A stretch of DNA of 64,000 nt, taken from NCBI GenBank assembly GCA_017517305.1, contig JAFWZV010000008.1, forward strand, positions 32,928 to 96,927. The letters are read 5' to 3'. The notes beneath the pieces were generated by a model. The model was not told where the DNA came from, made no database searches, and saw nothing but the letters and a program-made list of their open reading frames with translations. This document shows, in pieces, positions 50,298 to 59,583 of the stretch. The DNA is from Lachnospiraceae bacterium (GTDB taxonomy: Bacteria; Bacillota; Clostridia; Lachnospirales; Lachnospiraceae). Both the position numbers and the translations under genes were made by a program. The first letter of the stretch is position 1, and every line of letters begins with the position of its first letter.

Positions 50298-51608
50298 TTA
50301 CCTCCTATTAGCTAGTTCTCTAACTACATCATCCCAGGTTACACCTTTTTCAACCATAAGCACCATAGCATGATACAAGAAATCAGCCATTTCGTACTTT
50401 ATCTCTTCGGGATTAGGGTTTTTGGCAGCTATTATTATCTCTGTAGCTTCCTCTCCCACCTTTTTAAGTATTTTATCAATACCTTTATCGAAGAGATAAT
50501 TTGTATAAGACCCTTCTCTTGGATTGTTTTTTCTGTCAACGATAATGTTATAGTCCTCTTCAAGAATCTTGAGAGGGTTAACGCTGTCGTATTCTTTTTT
50601 GTAAAGTGGAGTAAAGAAGCAATTTGGACTTCCTGTATGACAGGCCACACCAATTTGCTTAACCTTTGCAAGGATGGTATCTTTATCGCAATCAATAATA
50701 AGCTCCTGGACATATTGGAAATGTCCACTTGTCTCTCCTTTAACCCAAAGTGATTGTCTGCTTCTACTGAAATATGTCATTGTACCTGTTTCTAGAGTTT
50801 TCTCATAGGCTTCTTTATTCATATAAGCCATCATAAGAACGTCTCCTGTTTTGTAATCCTGTGCAATTACAGGAATAAGACCATCAGAATTAAGCTTAAA
50901 TTCCTCAAATGCAAGTGAATTAACATTATTATTCAAGTCCTTAGCAAGTAAAGCTTTTATTCCACTTACAAAGTCTGCAGTTGGATCCTCCTCCTGACTT
51001 GTGTAGCCAGTATAATTTATAATAAGTGTATCCACTCCAGAGTTAATTAATTCCTTAGTTGCATTTAACATTCCAGGAATATCCTTGTTGCTGGTAAGAT
51101 AATCTGTATATACACCTACAGGAAGCTCAATCTCACTCATAAAATCCTTTAATTCCTCAATATAAGCTTCATTATAGCCTGATACAAAGAAACCTCCAGC
51201 TCCAAATAGCTTATATTCTTTTAAATCACCAATATCAAGCTTACTTTCCTTGAAATTAGTATTAATATATATTTTTTCTTTTCCGAATCGAAGTGATGAT
51301 TCATTAATAAGTTCTAAATCTACCGAAGTGCTGGCACCGTCAACATCATAGCAACAGACGCGACTAACTCCTGCATACAAGGTATATTTTACATCATCAA
51401 ATTTTTTGGCAGTAATATTAACATTTAGAGGTAAGTCAGTATTCTTTGTAATGTATTTGATTTCCTCCACATAGCCCTCATATGAACCCTCTCCGGTATA
51501 GATTAACTCATCTACTCCAAGCTTTTTGAAATAATTAGCTATCTCTACCTTTTCCTTAGGCTCTGTATAAGGAACACTGATATTACCAATAAGCTTTATC
51601 TTACTCAT
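50298..51608 (-). CDS. hisI: HisIE with an extra N-terminal HisA/HisF-like domain
   Basis: Carries the second and third steps of histidine synthesis. The HisI domain (about 212-330) shows [36 protein letters not shown] and [20 protein letters not shown]. The HisE pyrophosphatase domain (about 340-436) shows [31 protein letters not shown] and [13 protein letters not shown]. The first about 210 residues resemble a degenerate HisA/HisF TIM barrel ([31 protein letters not shown]) without clear catalytic Asp motifs. A normal HisIE is about 200-220 residues; this is 436. Confidence 0.93.
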   Translation of the reverse strand: MSKIKLIGNISVPYTEPKEKVEIANYFKKLGVDELIYTGEGSYEGYVEEIKYITKNTDLPLNVNITAKKFDDVKYTLYAGVSRVCCYDVDGASTSVDLELINESSLRFGKEKIYINTNFKESKLDIGDLKEYKLFGAGGFFVSGYNEAYIEELKDFMSEIELPVGVYTDYLTSNKDIPGMLNATKELINSGVDTLIINYTGYTSQEEDPTADFVSGIKALLAKDLNNNVNSLAFEEFKLNSDGLIPVIAQDYKTGDVLMMAYMNKEAYEKTLETGTMTYFSRSRQSLWVKGETSGHFQYVQELIIDCDKDTILAKVKQIGVACHTGSPNCFFTPLYKKEYDSVNPLKILEEDYNIIVDRKNNPREGSYTNYLFDKGIDKILKKVGEEATEIIIAAKNPNPEEIKYEMADFLYHAMVLMVEKGVTWDDVVRELANRR

Positions 51609-51612
51609 AATA

Positions 51613-52206
51613 CTATAAGCTTCCCTTTGTGCTAAGAAGCTGTCCCTCCAATCTTATGTCCTTCATTGTTGCCATATCTAAAGCCTTAGCAAAGGCCTTA
51701 AATGCGGCTTCTATAATATGATGATTATTTGAACCATGAATCTGTTTAATATGTAAATTCATACCTGCTGCGTAAGACACTGCATAGAAAAATTCCTTAA
51801 CCATCTCAGTATCCATATATCCAACCTGTGGTACTGTTAAATTAAGGTCATATACAAGATATGGTCTTCCAGATAAATCAATGGCTGAAAGAACCAAGGT
51901 TTCATCCATAGGGAGCATAAAGGAACCGTATCTTTTGATCCCAACCTTATCTCCTACAGCCTTGGCAATAGCCTGTCCTAAAACAATACCAGTATCTTCA
52001 ATTGTGTGATGACTATCAACAAAAAGATCACCCTTTACAGCAAGCTTTAAGTCGAACAATCCATGCTTTGCAAAGCTAATAAGCATATGATCAAAAAATC
52101 CTATGCCTGTGTCTACCTCTGCTATACCTGATCCATCAAGATTTAGTTCTAATTCAATATTTGTTTCCTTTGTTACTCTTGTAACATTTGCAATTCTAGC
52201 AGCCAA
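51613..52206 (-). CDS. hisB: Imidazoleglycerol-phosphate dehydratase
   Basis: Sixth step of histidine synthesis. The 197-residue protein shows the metal-binding motifs [16 protein letters not shown] and [20 protein letters not shown], plus [15 protein letters not shown] and PYLVYDLNL. It is the monofunctional form with no phosphatase domain. It ends four bases before hisIE. A 115-base gap upstream holds a candidate promoter. Confidence 0.97.
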   Translation of the reverse strand: MAARIANVTRVTKETNIELELNLDGSGIAEVDTGIGFFDHMLISFAKHGLFDLKLAVKGDLFVDSHHTIEDTGIVLGQAIAKAVGDKVGIKRYGSFMLPMDETLVLSAIDLSGRPYLVYDLNLTVPQVGYMDTEMVKEFFYAVSYAAGMNLHIKQIHGSNNHHIIEAAFKAFAKALDMATMKDIRLEGQLLSTKGSL

Positions 52207-52234
52207 ATAATCACTTCCTTATAAACCAATTTAT

Positions 52235-52294
52235 ATTGTTATATTAGGTATGTCACTTAATCAAAATTATAATATACAAACATAATATAACAAT
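52235..52294. repeat. 12-base inverted repeat around the hisB promoter
   Basis: ATTGTTATATTA (52235-52246) and TAATATAACAAT (52283-52294) are perfect inverted copies 36 bases apart. One arm holds the candidate -35 of the hisB promoter; the other lies in the leader. Confidence 0.7.
52266..52293 (-). promoter_or_regulatory. Candidate promoter of hisB-hisIE
   Basis: On the - strand TTGTTA (52293-52288), 16 bases, TATAAT (52271-52266). It would let hisB and hisIE be transcribed apart from hisZGD. Confidence 0.5.
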
Positions 52295-52321
52295 TTATTA
52301 TAGCATTTTATATACCTTGTT

Positions 52322-52861
52322 TCAATCGTTTTCTGCAATTGTATTAGGGTTTAATAGCAAGTCATATTCATCATTAAAGCCTGTATTATTTTCATATTTT
52401 ACAGCTATAAGAAGTGAACCAAGACCTATTTTACTATATAACTCATCTGAAATTTTAAATTCCTTTAATTCATTATCTGACATTTGAACTGTTGTATATT
52501 TTGTTTCAATATCACCATTTTGAACAGTTTTTTTATCTCTAACCACAACATACATTATTTTAATATTTTTATTATTTATGTCATCAATAAGAGTTTGTCT
52601 GTTCTTTTTAATAGAATGACAAACAATAGCATATAATCCACCTAATATGGCAACTCCAGCAGTATTTCTTACAATATCACCTACAGGAGCCTTACTTGCA
52701 ATTGCACCAATTAACATACATAATGGAAACAGTTCAACAAAAACAAGTATTAAAGCCCCTATTAGATATGCTGATGAAGTCTTATGTTTATATTCTTTAT
52801 TAGCAAATTCAAGTATGTAATCAAGTTCCTTTTGGTCAGGGTCTTTCCAATCAAAATCCAT
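52322..52861 (-). CDS. Unknown membrane protein, paralogue of the next gene upstream
   Basis: A 179-residue protein with a short cytoplasmic N-terminus (DWKDPDQKELDYILEFANKE), two membrane helices (about 35-58 and 65-85), and a C-terminal soluble domain (MYVVVRDKKTVQNGDIETKY) ending GSLLIAVKYENNTGFNDEYD and LLNPNTIAEND. It is the paralogue of the 52888 protein, sharing layout and the last about 30 residues. The domain is not recognised. It lies between hisD and hisB, with no known histidine link. Confidence 0.8.
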   Translation of the reverse strand: MDFDWKDPDQKELDYILEFANKEYKHKTSSAYLIGALILVFVELFPLCMLIGAIASKAPVGDIVRNTAGVAILGGLYAIVCHSIKKNRQTLIDDINNKNIKIMYVVVRDKKTVQNGDIETKYTTVQMSDNELKEFKISDELYSKIGLGSLLIAVKYENNTGFNDEYDLLLNPNTIAEND

Positions 52862-52887
52862 AGTATTGTCCTCCTATTATCAATAAT

Positions 52888-53433
52888 TTATTCTTCGTCT
52901 TGAGCTATAATGTTAGGATCTTTAATAAAATCATATTTATCATTAAATCCATTTTTATTATCATATTTGATGGCTATAAGTGGTGAACCCGATTCAATCT
53001 CATTATATAGATTTTTGGGTATAGCATAGCTTTTGTCATCTTCTCCTGGCAGTTGTACTAATATAGTTCTTTTTTTGTTTTTTTCTTGTACAACAGTAGA
53101 AAATGTTTTTATTTTATTGTTATTAATGTCTATTAATACTTTTTTCTTTTTACGAACTGTAAAGATATAATATGAGATTACAAAAATTAAGATAACAAAT
53201 ATTGATGAAATTCCCATAAACACATGCTTTTTTGTAGCGGTTTCATTGATATAATAATTTACCAATATACCTGCTGTAATAAAAATGGGATAAAATTCTA
53301 ATGTGACTAACATAATATAAAATTTTAAGAAAATAGAACTTTTTGCCTTTGCTAATTCCTGTTTTCCATATTCTTTTATGTGATTTAATGTTTTATCACT
53401 TGGTTTTTCCCAAACAAATAAATTGTCAAACAT
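52888..53433 (-). CDS. Unknown membrane protein, first of a tandem paralogous pair
   Basis: A 181-residue protein: N-terminus VWEKPSDKTLNHIKEYGKQE, two membrane helices (about 38-60 and 70-93), then a soluble part with KVLIDINNNKIKTFSTVVQE and LVQLPGEDDKSYAIPKNLYN. The end is GSPLIAIKYDNKNGFNDKYD and IKDPNIIAQDEE. The same plan in the next gene shows a tandem duplication that has since diverged. Function unknown. It starts just after the hisD terminator; no separate promoter was found, so readthrough is possible. Confidence 0.8.
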   Translation of the reverse strand: MFDNLFVWEKPSDKTLNHIKEYGKQELAKAKSSIFLKFYIMLVTLEFYPIFITAGILVNYYINETATKKHVFMGISSIFVILIFVISYYIFTVRKKKKVLIDINNNKIKTFSTVVQEKNKKRTILVQLPGEDDKSYAIPKNLYNEIESGSPLIAIKYDNKNGFNDKYDFIKDPNIIAQDEE

Positions 53434-53462
53434 AGTTGTACTCCTGTTATCTTATAAATACT

Positions 53463-53495
53463 AAAAAACGTATCAGAAATACTGACACGTTTTTT
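53463..53495 (-). terminator. Terminator after hisD
   Basis: AAAAAACGTATCAG (53463-53476) pairs with CTGACACGTTTTTT (53482-53495) with one internal mismatch and a five-base loop, giving T-runs on both strands. It lies 11 bases after the hisD stop. Confidence 0.85.
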
Positions 53496-53505
53496 GTCAT
53501 TTTAA

Positions 53506-54798
53506 TTAGTTTTCAAATCTAACACTTATAGAATTTGCATGAGCTGTAAGCTGCTCTGACTTAGCAAAATCAACAATATCCTTATGTACCGGTTCAAGAG
53601 CTTCTCTTGAATAATAAATTATACTGGATTTTTTAATAAAGTCATCAACACTAAGTGGTGAGAAGAATTTTGCTGTACCATTTGTCGGTAATACGTGGTT
53701 TGGTCCTGCAAAATAATCTCCAAGTGGTTCAGAAGAATAATCACCAAGGAATATTGCTCCAGCATTCTTAATCTTAGTCATGGTGTCAAATGGATTCTTA
53801 GTCATTATTTCTAAGTGTTCACTGGCAATCTCATTTGCAGTGTCAATAGCCTCTTCCATATCCTTAGCAACTAATATATATCCATAATTATCTACGGATT
53901 TTCTCATAATATCTGTTCTAGAAAGCTCTTCAATAAATACTTCAACCTGGTCAGAAACCTTATTCGCAAGCTCTTTAGATGTAGTAATAAGAATTGCTGA
54001 TGCCATCTCGTCGTGCTCAGCCTGTGAAAGTAAGTCTGCTGCTACATATCTTGGATTAGCAGTTTCATCAGCTAGTACAAGTATTTCGCTTGGTCCTGCA
54101 ACAGAATCAATACTAACATGACCAAATACTGTTCTTTTAGCTAAAGCGACAAAAATATTACCAGGACCGACAATTTTGTCTACCTTTGGGATAGATTCTG
54201 TACCATATGCAAGTGCAGCTATAGCCTGAGCACCACCAGCTTTATATATTGCATCAACTCCAGCCTCATTAGCTGCAACAAGTGTCATAGGATAAACCTT
54301 ACCGGATGCATCACAAGGAGTAGTCATAATAATATTTGATACTCCAGCAACCTTAGCTGGGACTACATTCATAAGTACGGATGATGGATATACAGCTTTA
54401 CCACCTGGTACATAAACACCAACATTTTCGATAGGTGTAATCTTTTGACCAAGCATACTTCCATTATCCTTTGAATCAAACCAGCTATACTGCTTTTGCT
54501 TCTCGTGATATTCCTTTATATTAGCTATAGCTTTTCTGATAATCTCAAGAAGATTTTCATCAACACTCTTATATGCTTCCTCAATTTCTTCTTTTGTAAC
54601 CTTTATATTGTCCGCGTTAATAATTGCCTTATCAAACTTTTCAGTGTATTTAAAAAGTGCAGCATCCTTATTAACATGAACATCCTCTACGATTTCCTTA
54701 ACTGTTGCTTCATATGTACCATAATTGTCAGGACTTCTCTTAAGTAAGTTACTCAATATATCCTTCTTAGTATCCTGATTTAACTCTACAATTCTCAT
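53506..54798 (-). CDS. hisD: Histidinol dehydrogenase
   Basis: Last two steps of histidine synthesis, zinc-dependent. The 430-residue protein shows PIENVGVYVPGGKAVYPSSV, MTTPCDASGKVYPMTLVAA, YKAGGAQAIAALAYGTESIP, KVDKIVGPGNIFVALAKR, SIDSVAGPSEILVLAD, LSQAEHDEMASAIL and GPNHVLPTNGTAKF. Full length. It is third in the hisZ-hisG-hisD unit. Confidence 0.98.
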   Translation of the reverse strand: MRIVELNQDTKKDILSNLLKRSPDNYGTYEATVKEIVEDVHVNKDAALFKYTEKFDKAIINADNIKVTKEEIEEAYKSVDENLLEIIRKAIANIKEYHEKQKQYSWFDSKDNGSMLGQKITPIENVGVYVPGGKAVYPSSVLMNVVPAKVAGVSNIIMTTPCDASGKVYPMTLVAANEAGVDAIYKAGGAQAIAALAYGTESIPKVDKIVGPGNIFVALAKRTVFGHVSIDSVAGPSEILVLADETANPRYVAADLLSQAEHDEMASAILITTSKELANKVSDQVEVFIEELSRTDIMRKSVDNYGYILVAKDMEEAIDTANEIASEHLEIMTKNPFDTMTKIKNAGAIFLGDYSSEPLGDYFAGPNHVLPTNGTAKFFSPLSVDDFIKKSSIIYYSREALEPVHKDIVDFAKSEQLTAHANSISVRFEN

Positions 54799-54828
54799 TA
54801 TTAATTAAGCCTCCAATAATGCATTAAG

Positions 54829-55476
54829 CTATTTTTCATTCTGAATAAGATTATTAAGCTGATCTAGTATGTTAAGTATTCTCTCATGCTCCATTCGTAG
54901 ACTAACCTGATTAACCACAACTCTAGCAGATAATGGACATATTTCTTCCAAAACATCCAAGCCATTCTCTCGTAATGTAGAACCAGTTTCTACGATATCT
55001 ACTATAACCTCAGATAAATCAACAATAGGTGCAAGCTCAACAGACCCATTAAGTTTAATAATCTCAACAGTCTGATTCTTTGTGTTATTAAAGTAATCCT
55101 TAGCAATATTTGGATATTTTGTAGCCACACGAATAATTTCATTCTTAGTAAGTAGCTCCTTAGCTGACTGTGGACCACATACACACATACGACATTTTCC
55201 GAAGCCTAAATCCATAACCTCATAGAGATTTCTGCCCTCTTCAAGTATAGTATCCTTTCCAACAACACCTATATCAGCAGCTCCATACTCTACATATGTA
55301 GGTACATCTGATGCTTTAGCAAGGAAAAACTTAATCTTATGTTCCTCATTTGTAAAAATAAGCTTTCTAGTGTTAGGATCCTTTGCTTCCTCGCATGTTA
55401 TACCCATCTGTTCAAATAATTCTAAAGTTTTCTTGGCAAGTCTTCCCTTTGCCAAGGCAAATGTTAAATATCTCAT
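54829..55476 (-). CDS. hisG: ATP phosphoribosyltransferase, short form
   Basis: First step of histidine synthesis. The 215-residue protein has the short HisG form ([73 protein letters not shown]) without the C-terminal feedback domain, so it needs HisZ, the next gene upstream. The frame opens at TTG 55488, but GGAGG six bases before ATG 55476 decides the start. Confidence 0.96.
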   Translation of the reverse strand: MRYLTFALAKGRLAKKTLELFEQMGITCEEAKDPNTRKLIFTNEEHKIKFFLAKASDVPTYVEYGAADIGVVGKDTILEEGRNLYEVMDLGFGKCRMCVCGPQSAKELLTKNEIIRVATKYPNIAKDYFNNTKNQTVEIIKLNGSVELAPIVDLSEVIVDIVETGSTLRENGLDVLEEICPLSARVVVNQVSLRMEHERILNILDQLNNLIQNEK

Positions 55477-55504
55477 AATATCCTCCAAAATTAGACAATA
55501 TCAA

Positions 55505-56719
55505 TTAACCAATAATATCCATAATATTACCATCAGAATCAATGTAGGTTAATGTTTTAATATGCATCTTCTTTGCATAAGCTTCATATTCATCCAAATC
55601 ATGTCTCTGAGACTTTCTAACAAGCTCAACATTAATACCCTTATTACGTAGATGAACTGCATGTTGTATAGCTTCTTTCTGGGCAGCTATCTCATATATA
55701 AGCATCTTATTAGAATAATCAACCTCAACCTCTACATCATTACGCTTGATGGCGTTCATTAGCTCATCAACATATATTGCAAAACCAATTGATGGAGCAT
55801 CCTTGCCAAACTGTGAGAGTAGATTGTTATATCTTCCACCCTTAACTACTGCTTCACCAGTGCCATATGTATAACCATTGAATACAATTCCTGTATAATA
55901 GTTATATCTATTAATTTGACTTAAATCAAAGCTTACATACTTATCATAGCCATAGGTTGTTATTGCCTGATGAACTCTTTTCATTCGGTCAATAGCTTCT
56001 ATAGATTGAGGATTTGTTACTAAGCTTCTTGCTCTATCTAGCATATCAAGTCCACCAAATAAGCTATTAAACTCAGACAATGCCTTCTTCATATTAGGCT
56101 TGATATCAAGCTTAGAAACATATTCAGTTAAACCAAAGAAATTCTTAAGCTGAATTAATTCCTTAATCTTATCCTCTGCATCCTTATCTAGTCCTGCTTC
56201 GTTGATAATTCCTTTAAAGTATTCAACCTCGCCAATTTCAATCATGAATTCATCTAAGCCAACTTCCTTTAAAGCGCTTATTACACATGAAATAATCTCT
56301 GCGTCAGCAGCTGAGCTATCATCATTAATAAACTCTCCACCTATCTGAGTTAGTTCATTGAGCTTTCCCTGATGCTGTGCAGCATTGGTAAAGGTTTTTC
56401 CAGTGTAGCAAAGCCTAAGTGGCAAATCAACGTCTGAATAATATTTTGCCACACATCTAGCTACACTTGGAGTTATATCTGGTCTTAAAACAAGAGTATT
56501 ATTATTCCTATCAAAGAACTTATACATCTCGTTGGAATGGGCAGAGCCTCTATCATAATTGAATATTTTAATATATTCAAATGTTGGAGTTTCAATACTT
56601 GAGTAACCATATCTTTTAAGTATATGATTAATCTGCTCCACTACTTTATTTCTTTCCTTGCACTCTGAGTTATAAACATCTCTCACTCCTTCAGGAGTAT
56701 GTAATAGCTTATCGTACAT
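55505..56719 (-). CDS. hisZ: ATP phosphoribosyltransferase regulatory subunit HisZ
   Basis: A class II synthetase-like protein that activates short HisG and gives histidine feedback. The 404-residue protein has LLHTPEGVRDVYNSECKERN, YSSIETPTFEYIKIF, NTLVLRPDITPSVARCVAKY and FNGYTYGTGEAVVKGGRYN. It lacks the C-terminal anticodon domain signature of true HisS, and its position before a short hisG confirms HisZ. AGAGGTGA before ATG 56719 selects the start. Confidence 0.94.
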   Translation of the reverse strand: MYDKLLHTPEGVRDVYNSECKERNKVVEQINHILKRYGYSSIETPTFEYIKIFNYDRGSAHSNEMYKFFDRNNNTLVLRPDITPSVARCVAKYYSDVDLPLRLCYTGKTFTNAAQHQGKLNELTQIGGEFINDDSSAADAEIISCVISALKEVGLDEFMIEIGEVEYFKGIINEAGLDKDAEDKIKELIQLKNFFGLTEYVSKLDIKPNMKKALSEFNSLFGGLDMLDRARSLVTNPQSIEAIDRMKRVHQAITTYGYDKYVSFDLSQINRYNYYTGIVFNGYTYGTGEAVVKGGRYNNLLSQFGKDAPSIGFAIYVDELMNAIKRNDVEVEVDYSNKMLIYEIAAQKEAIQHAVHLRNKGINVELVRKSQRHDLDEYEAYAKKMHIKTLTYIDSDGNIMDIIG

Positions 56720-56790
56720 AATAATCACCTCTCGTCTACACTTTATTAAGGTAAAGTGCTAATTCGCTATCATAGTAAAATCTTTAAGTT

Positions 56791-56819
56791 ATTATAATTA
56801 AAGAAAATAAATATGTCAA
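56791..56819 (-). promoter_or_regulatory. Promoter of hisZ-hisG-hisD
   Basis: On the - strand TTGACA (56819-56814), 17 bases, TATAAT (56796-56791): a consensus sigma-A promoter, about 72 bases before hisZ. No T-box or other leader structure was recognised. Confidence 0.88.
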
Positions 56820-56905
56820 TATGATGTTAAACATATTTATCACCTTAAATCTTCACTCAATTATAGTATATTTACAAAATATAATCAACAATTATAAAAA
56901 TATCA
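56820..56905. other. AT-rich part of the hisZ-lexA intergenic region
   Basis: The divergent gap between hisZ and lexA is 301 bases. Apart from the hisZ promoter on one side and the LexA boxes and lexA promoter on the other, this middle part is AT-rich and no gene or clear structure is seen. Confidence 0.6.
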
Positions 56906-56944
56906 GAACATTCGTTTGCAATTCGAACAGATGTATGTTAAACT
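56906..56944 (+). promoter_or_regulatory. lexA promoter with two LexA boxes
   Basis: GAACATTCGTTT (56906-56917) and GAACAGATGTAT (56925-56936) are degenerate GAAC-N4-GTTC boxes. They flank and overlap a likely promoter, TTGCAA (56916-56921), 17 bases, TAAACT (56939-56944) with an upstream TG. This fits autoregulation of lexA, and weaker boxes than at the YneA-like gene fit earlier derepression of lexA. Confidence 0.72.
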
Positions 56945-57020
56945 AATATCAACTTAATGAATCGAGACTAAATTTACATATTTCATCATAGTTTTTGTTT
57001 TATATATAAGGAGGAATATT

Positions 57021-57638
57021 ATGGATTATAGTAGCTTATCTGCTAAGCAGCAGGAAATCTTAGAATATTTAAAGGATTGTATATTGAAGAAGGGTTATCC
57101 ACCTGCAGTTCGAGAGATTTGTCAAGCTGTAAAGTTAAAGTCCACTTCTTCTGTACATGCTCATCTTGAAACCTTGGAAGAGAAAGGATTTATTCGTAAA
57201 GACCCTACGAAGCCTAGAGCAATTGAAATCCTAGATGATACATTTAACCTATCGAGACGAGAGCTTGTTAATGTACCAATCGTTGGAGCTGTAAGCTGTG
57301 GTGCACCAATACTTGCCAATGAGAATATAGAGGGCTACTTCCCTGTTCCACCTGAGTATTTACATAACAAGGAAACCTTTATGCTAAAAGTTAAAGGCGA
57401 TAGTATGATTAATGCAGGTATTTTCCATGGAGATCTTGTATTAGTTGAGAAGGCAAATACAGCTAAGAATTCTGACATAGTTGTAGCTTTAATTGAAGAT
57501 TCTGCTACTGTTAAAACCTTTTATAAGGAGAATGGTCATATTAGACTTCAACCTGAGAATGATTCTATGGAACCAATAATTGTAGAAGGTGATATGTCAA
57601 TACTTGGAAAAGTAATTGGATTATTTAGAACGTTTTAA
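57021..57638 (+). CDS. lexA: SOS repressor LexA
   Basis: Represses SOS genes until RecA triggers self-cleavage. The 205-residue protein has an N-terminal winged helix ([35 protein letters not shown]) and a C-terminal S24 peptidase domain. The scissile bond is Cys93-Gly94 (GAVSCGAP) rather than Ala-Gly. The catalytic dyad is Ser128 (KGDSMINAG) and Lys165 ([11 protein letters not shown]). AGGAGG precedes ATG 57021. It is the only + gene right of 30.4 kb and is monocistronic. Confidence 0.97.
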   Translation: MDYSSLSAKQQEILEYLKDCILKKGYPPAVREICQAVKLKSTSSVHAHLETLEEKGFIRKDPTKPRAIEILDDTFNLSRRELVNVPIVGAVSCGAPILANENIEGYFPVPPEYLHNKETFMLKVKGDSMINAGIFHGDLVLVEKANTAKNSDIVVALIEDSATVKTFYKENGHIRLQPENDSMEPIIVEGDMSILGKVIGLFRTF

Positions 57639-57645
57639 ATTATAA

Positions 57646-57681
57646 AGCCACTGGGTATTTCTACTCAGTGGCTATTTTTTT
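57646..57681 (+). terminator. Terminator of lexA
   Basis: AGCCACTGGGTA (57646-57657) pairs with TACTCAGTGGCT (57662-57673) with one mismatch, followed by A and a run of seven T. It abuts the 3' end of the convergent gene at 57680. Confidence 0.9.
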
Positions 57682-58009
57682 AGCTAAATATTATATCGCA
57701 ATAAATAGCATCTTTATTCTCATTACTAGTAATATATCTATATCTAACACATTTACCTTCATTAAACCTAACAAAAAGTGATGAGTAGGTATATGATATA
57801 TTAGAATTAATCATATTAAATATTTCAGAAGCTAAATCTACACTGTAATTGTGTAATTTGATATCCAGTACATATCTATTAAAGCTAACTGATATACTAA
57901 GCTTTTTTATCTCTGTAATATCCTTAAGAAAAGAATATATTTTATTATATATTTCGTCGTTAGCCTGAAGGTTAACCTTGGAAGTGTATTCATTTATGAC
58001 CTTGTACAT
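57680..58009 (-). CDS. Unknown 109-residue protein
   Basis: Not recognised. Soluble, mixed alpha/beta: MYKVINEYTSKVNLQANDEI, a helix (YNKIYSFLKDITEIKKL), then strands with many Tyr and Ser (SFNRYVLDIKLHNYSVDL; NISYTYSSLFVRFNEGK). GGAGGT just before ATG 58009 decides the start over the 58021 frame. It lies 20 bases after the HD-GYP gene as the last member of the obg operon, and converges on lexA. Confidence 0.7.
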   Translation of the reverse strand: MYKVINEYTSKVNLQANDEIYNKIYSFLKDITEIKKLSISVSFNRYVLDIKLHNYSVDLASEIFNMINSNISYTYSSLFVRFNEGKCVRYRYITSNENKDAIYCDIIFS

Positions 58010-58029
58010 ATTAACCTCCATCTTTAATA

Positions 58030-59217
58030 CTAATATTTATGCTTGTCAGGTATCTTATTATGTATATCCTTAAATTTGTCAAAATTTCTAATAAATAACT
58101 GAACAACCTTTGGGTCAAAGTGCTTTCCACTTAGTCTTATTATCTCATCGAAGGTGTCCTCAAGAGACCATCCCTTCTTATAATATCTGTCAGAAGTAAG
58201 TGCATCAAAAACATCACATACAGCCATAAGTCTACTGATATATGCAATCTCCTCACCCTTCATTCCAAGATAACCTGAGCCATCCCACCTCTCGTGATGT
58301 TCCTTGGCAAGAGTACAGGCAATATGAAGTAACTCTCCTGGACAATTCTTAAGTAAGGCTTCACCATACAAAACGTGATTTTTCATGATAGCATACTCTT
58401 CATCAGTAAGCTTATCTGGTTTATCAAGAATTTCTTCGCTAATCATAAGCTTTCCTATGTCATGCATCATAGATGCAGTACAAAGCATATCTACATATTC
58501 CTCATCAAACCCTGAGGCTTTACCAAGAATTCTCATATATTCTGCCACTCTTTTAATATGCTCACCAGTGAATTTTGACTTACTCTCACTTATCTCCGCA
58601 AAGGAATATATAAGACCTTTTTGGTTTTCCTGCATAGTTACAGCTGTTTTAATAGCTGAATTAATCATATTAGAGTTTCGTTGCACAATACTATAAGCAA
58701 CAACAGACATAGCAAAAATAACAATAATATGTGGTGTTGCACATCCCAGTAGTGCTTCATCTATCTTATCATACATTCCACCAATAAAATACTCTCTATA
58801 TATTACTGATAAAACACTAGATATTACTATACCTACTGTCATAAGTAATGAGGTAAAAAGTACCAATGTTTGATTATAATATAGGGAAGCTAGCAATATA
58901 GGGAAAAGCATAGTTGGAAATGCAAATGAGCCAAGTAAGGTAAGCATTCCTGTTACAATTAAGCATACACAAATAATAACTGCATATTTCGTACTCTCAA
59001 GATAATCAATCTTAAAAACATTAATAACCAGCGTTGGTATCAATGCAATAAAAATAGATGCTCCAAAGAATATAACCATCAGATAAAAATCTAAATCTGT
59101 AAGAAAATAGCAATAGCCAAATACTATTAAAAGAACTATACACATAATTCTTAAGCATCTGGCTGAAATTTGATTTATCTGTCTGTAATTGTCATCTGCA
59201 AGCTTGTTCTTTCCCAC
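58030..59217 (-). CDS. Membrane-anchored HD-GYP-type phosphohydrolase with GYL variant
   Basis: A 395-residue protein with about six N-terminal membrane helices (residues 20-180), a short linker and an HD-GYP-like domain. The metal ligands are present: HIKRVAEYM, MMHDIGK (HD near residue 252), KNHVLYGEALL, KEHHERWDGSGYLGMKGEEI and AVCDVFDALTSDRYYKKGW. The GYP tripeptide reads GYL. HD-GYP domains hydrolyse cyclic di-GMP and related dinucleotides; the variant leaves the activity open. The membrane part may sense a signal. It is co-transcribed with rsfS three bases upstream. Confidence 0.88.
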   Translation of the reverse strand: MGKNKLADDNYRQINQISARCLRIMCIVLLIVFGYCYFLTDLDFYLMVIFFGASIFIALIPTLVINVFKIDYLESTKYAVIICVCLIVTGMLTLLGSFAFPTMLFPILLASLYYNQTLVLFTSLLMTVGIVISSVLSVIYREYFIGGMYDKIDEALLGCATPHIIVIFAMSVVAYSIVQRNSNMINSAIKTAVTMQENQKGLIYSFAEISESKSKFTGEHIKRVAEYMRILGKASGFDEEYVDMLCTASMMHDIGKLMISEEILDKPDKLTDEEYAIMKNHVLYGEALLKNCPGELLHIACTLAKEHHERWDGSGYLGMKGEEIAYISRLMAVCDVFDALTSDRYYKKGWSLEDTFDEIIRLSGKHFDPKVVQLFIRNFDKFKDIHNKIPDKHKY

Positions 59218-59220
59218 TTT

Positions 59221-59568
59221 TTATAGGTCTCCTACTGATATAAGATTTCCGTCCCTCCAAACGTGTTCAAGATCATAGAAGGAACGTTCTTCTTCCACAA
59301 ATATATGAACTATTATATCATAATAATCCAATAATATCCACCCTCCATTTGCATATCCTTCTCTGTTTTTAAGCTTTGCTCCAGCCTTATGCATAAATTC
59401 TTCCACATTATCGCATAGAGCCTGAACCTGATTTCTATTTGAACCATCAGCGATAATAAAGTAGTCTCCCATTGAAGTAATATCTTTAATATCTATTATT
59501 CTAATGTCATGTCCCTTTTTATCATCAAGTGCATTATATGCCACTTTTACTAATTCTTTTGATTCCAT
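59221..59568 (-). CDS. rsfS: Ribosomal silencing factor RsfS
   Basis: Binds L14 and stops 50S and 30S subunits joining when nutrients are scarce. The 115-residue protein shows ALDDKKGHDIRIIDIKDITS, MGDYFIIADGSNRNQVQAL and GWILLDYYDIIVHIFVEEER, YDLEHVW. Length is normal. The nadD-yqeK-rsfS order is conserved in Firmicutes. Confidence 0.96.
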   Translation of the reverse strand: MESKELVKVAYNALDDKKGHDIRIIDIKDITSMGDYFIIADGSNRNQVQALCDNVEEFMHKAGAKLKNREGYANGGWILLDYYDIIVHIFVEEERSFYDLEHVWRDGNLISVGDL

Positions 59569-59583
59569 TACTATCTCTCTTTC

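Noticed and set aside
56720-57020. T-box or histidine attenuator before hisZ
   Set aside because: The leader after the hisZ promoter is only about 65 bases, without a run of His codons or a T-box core.
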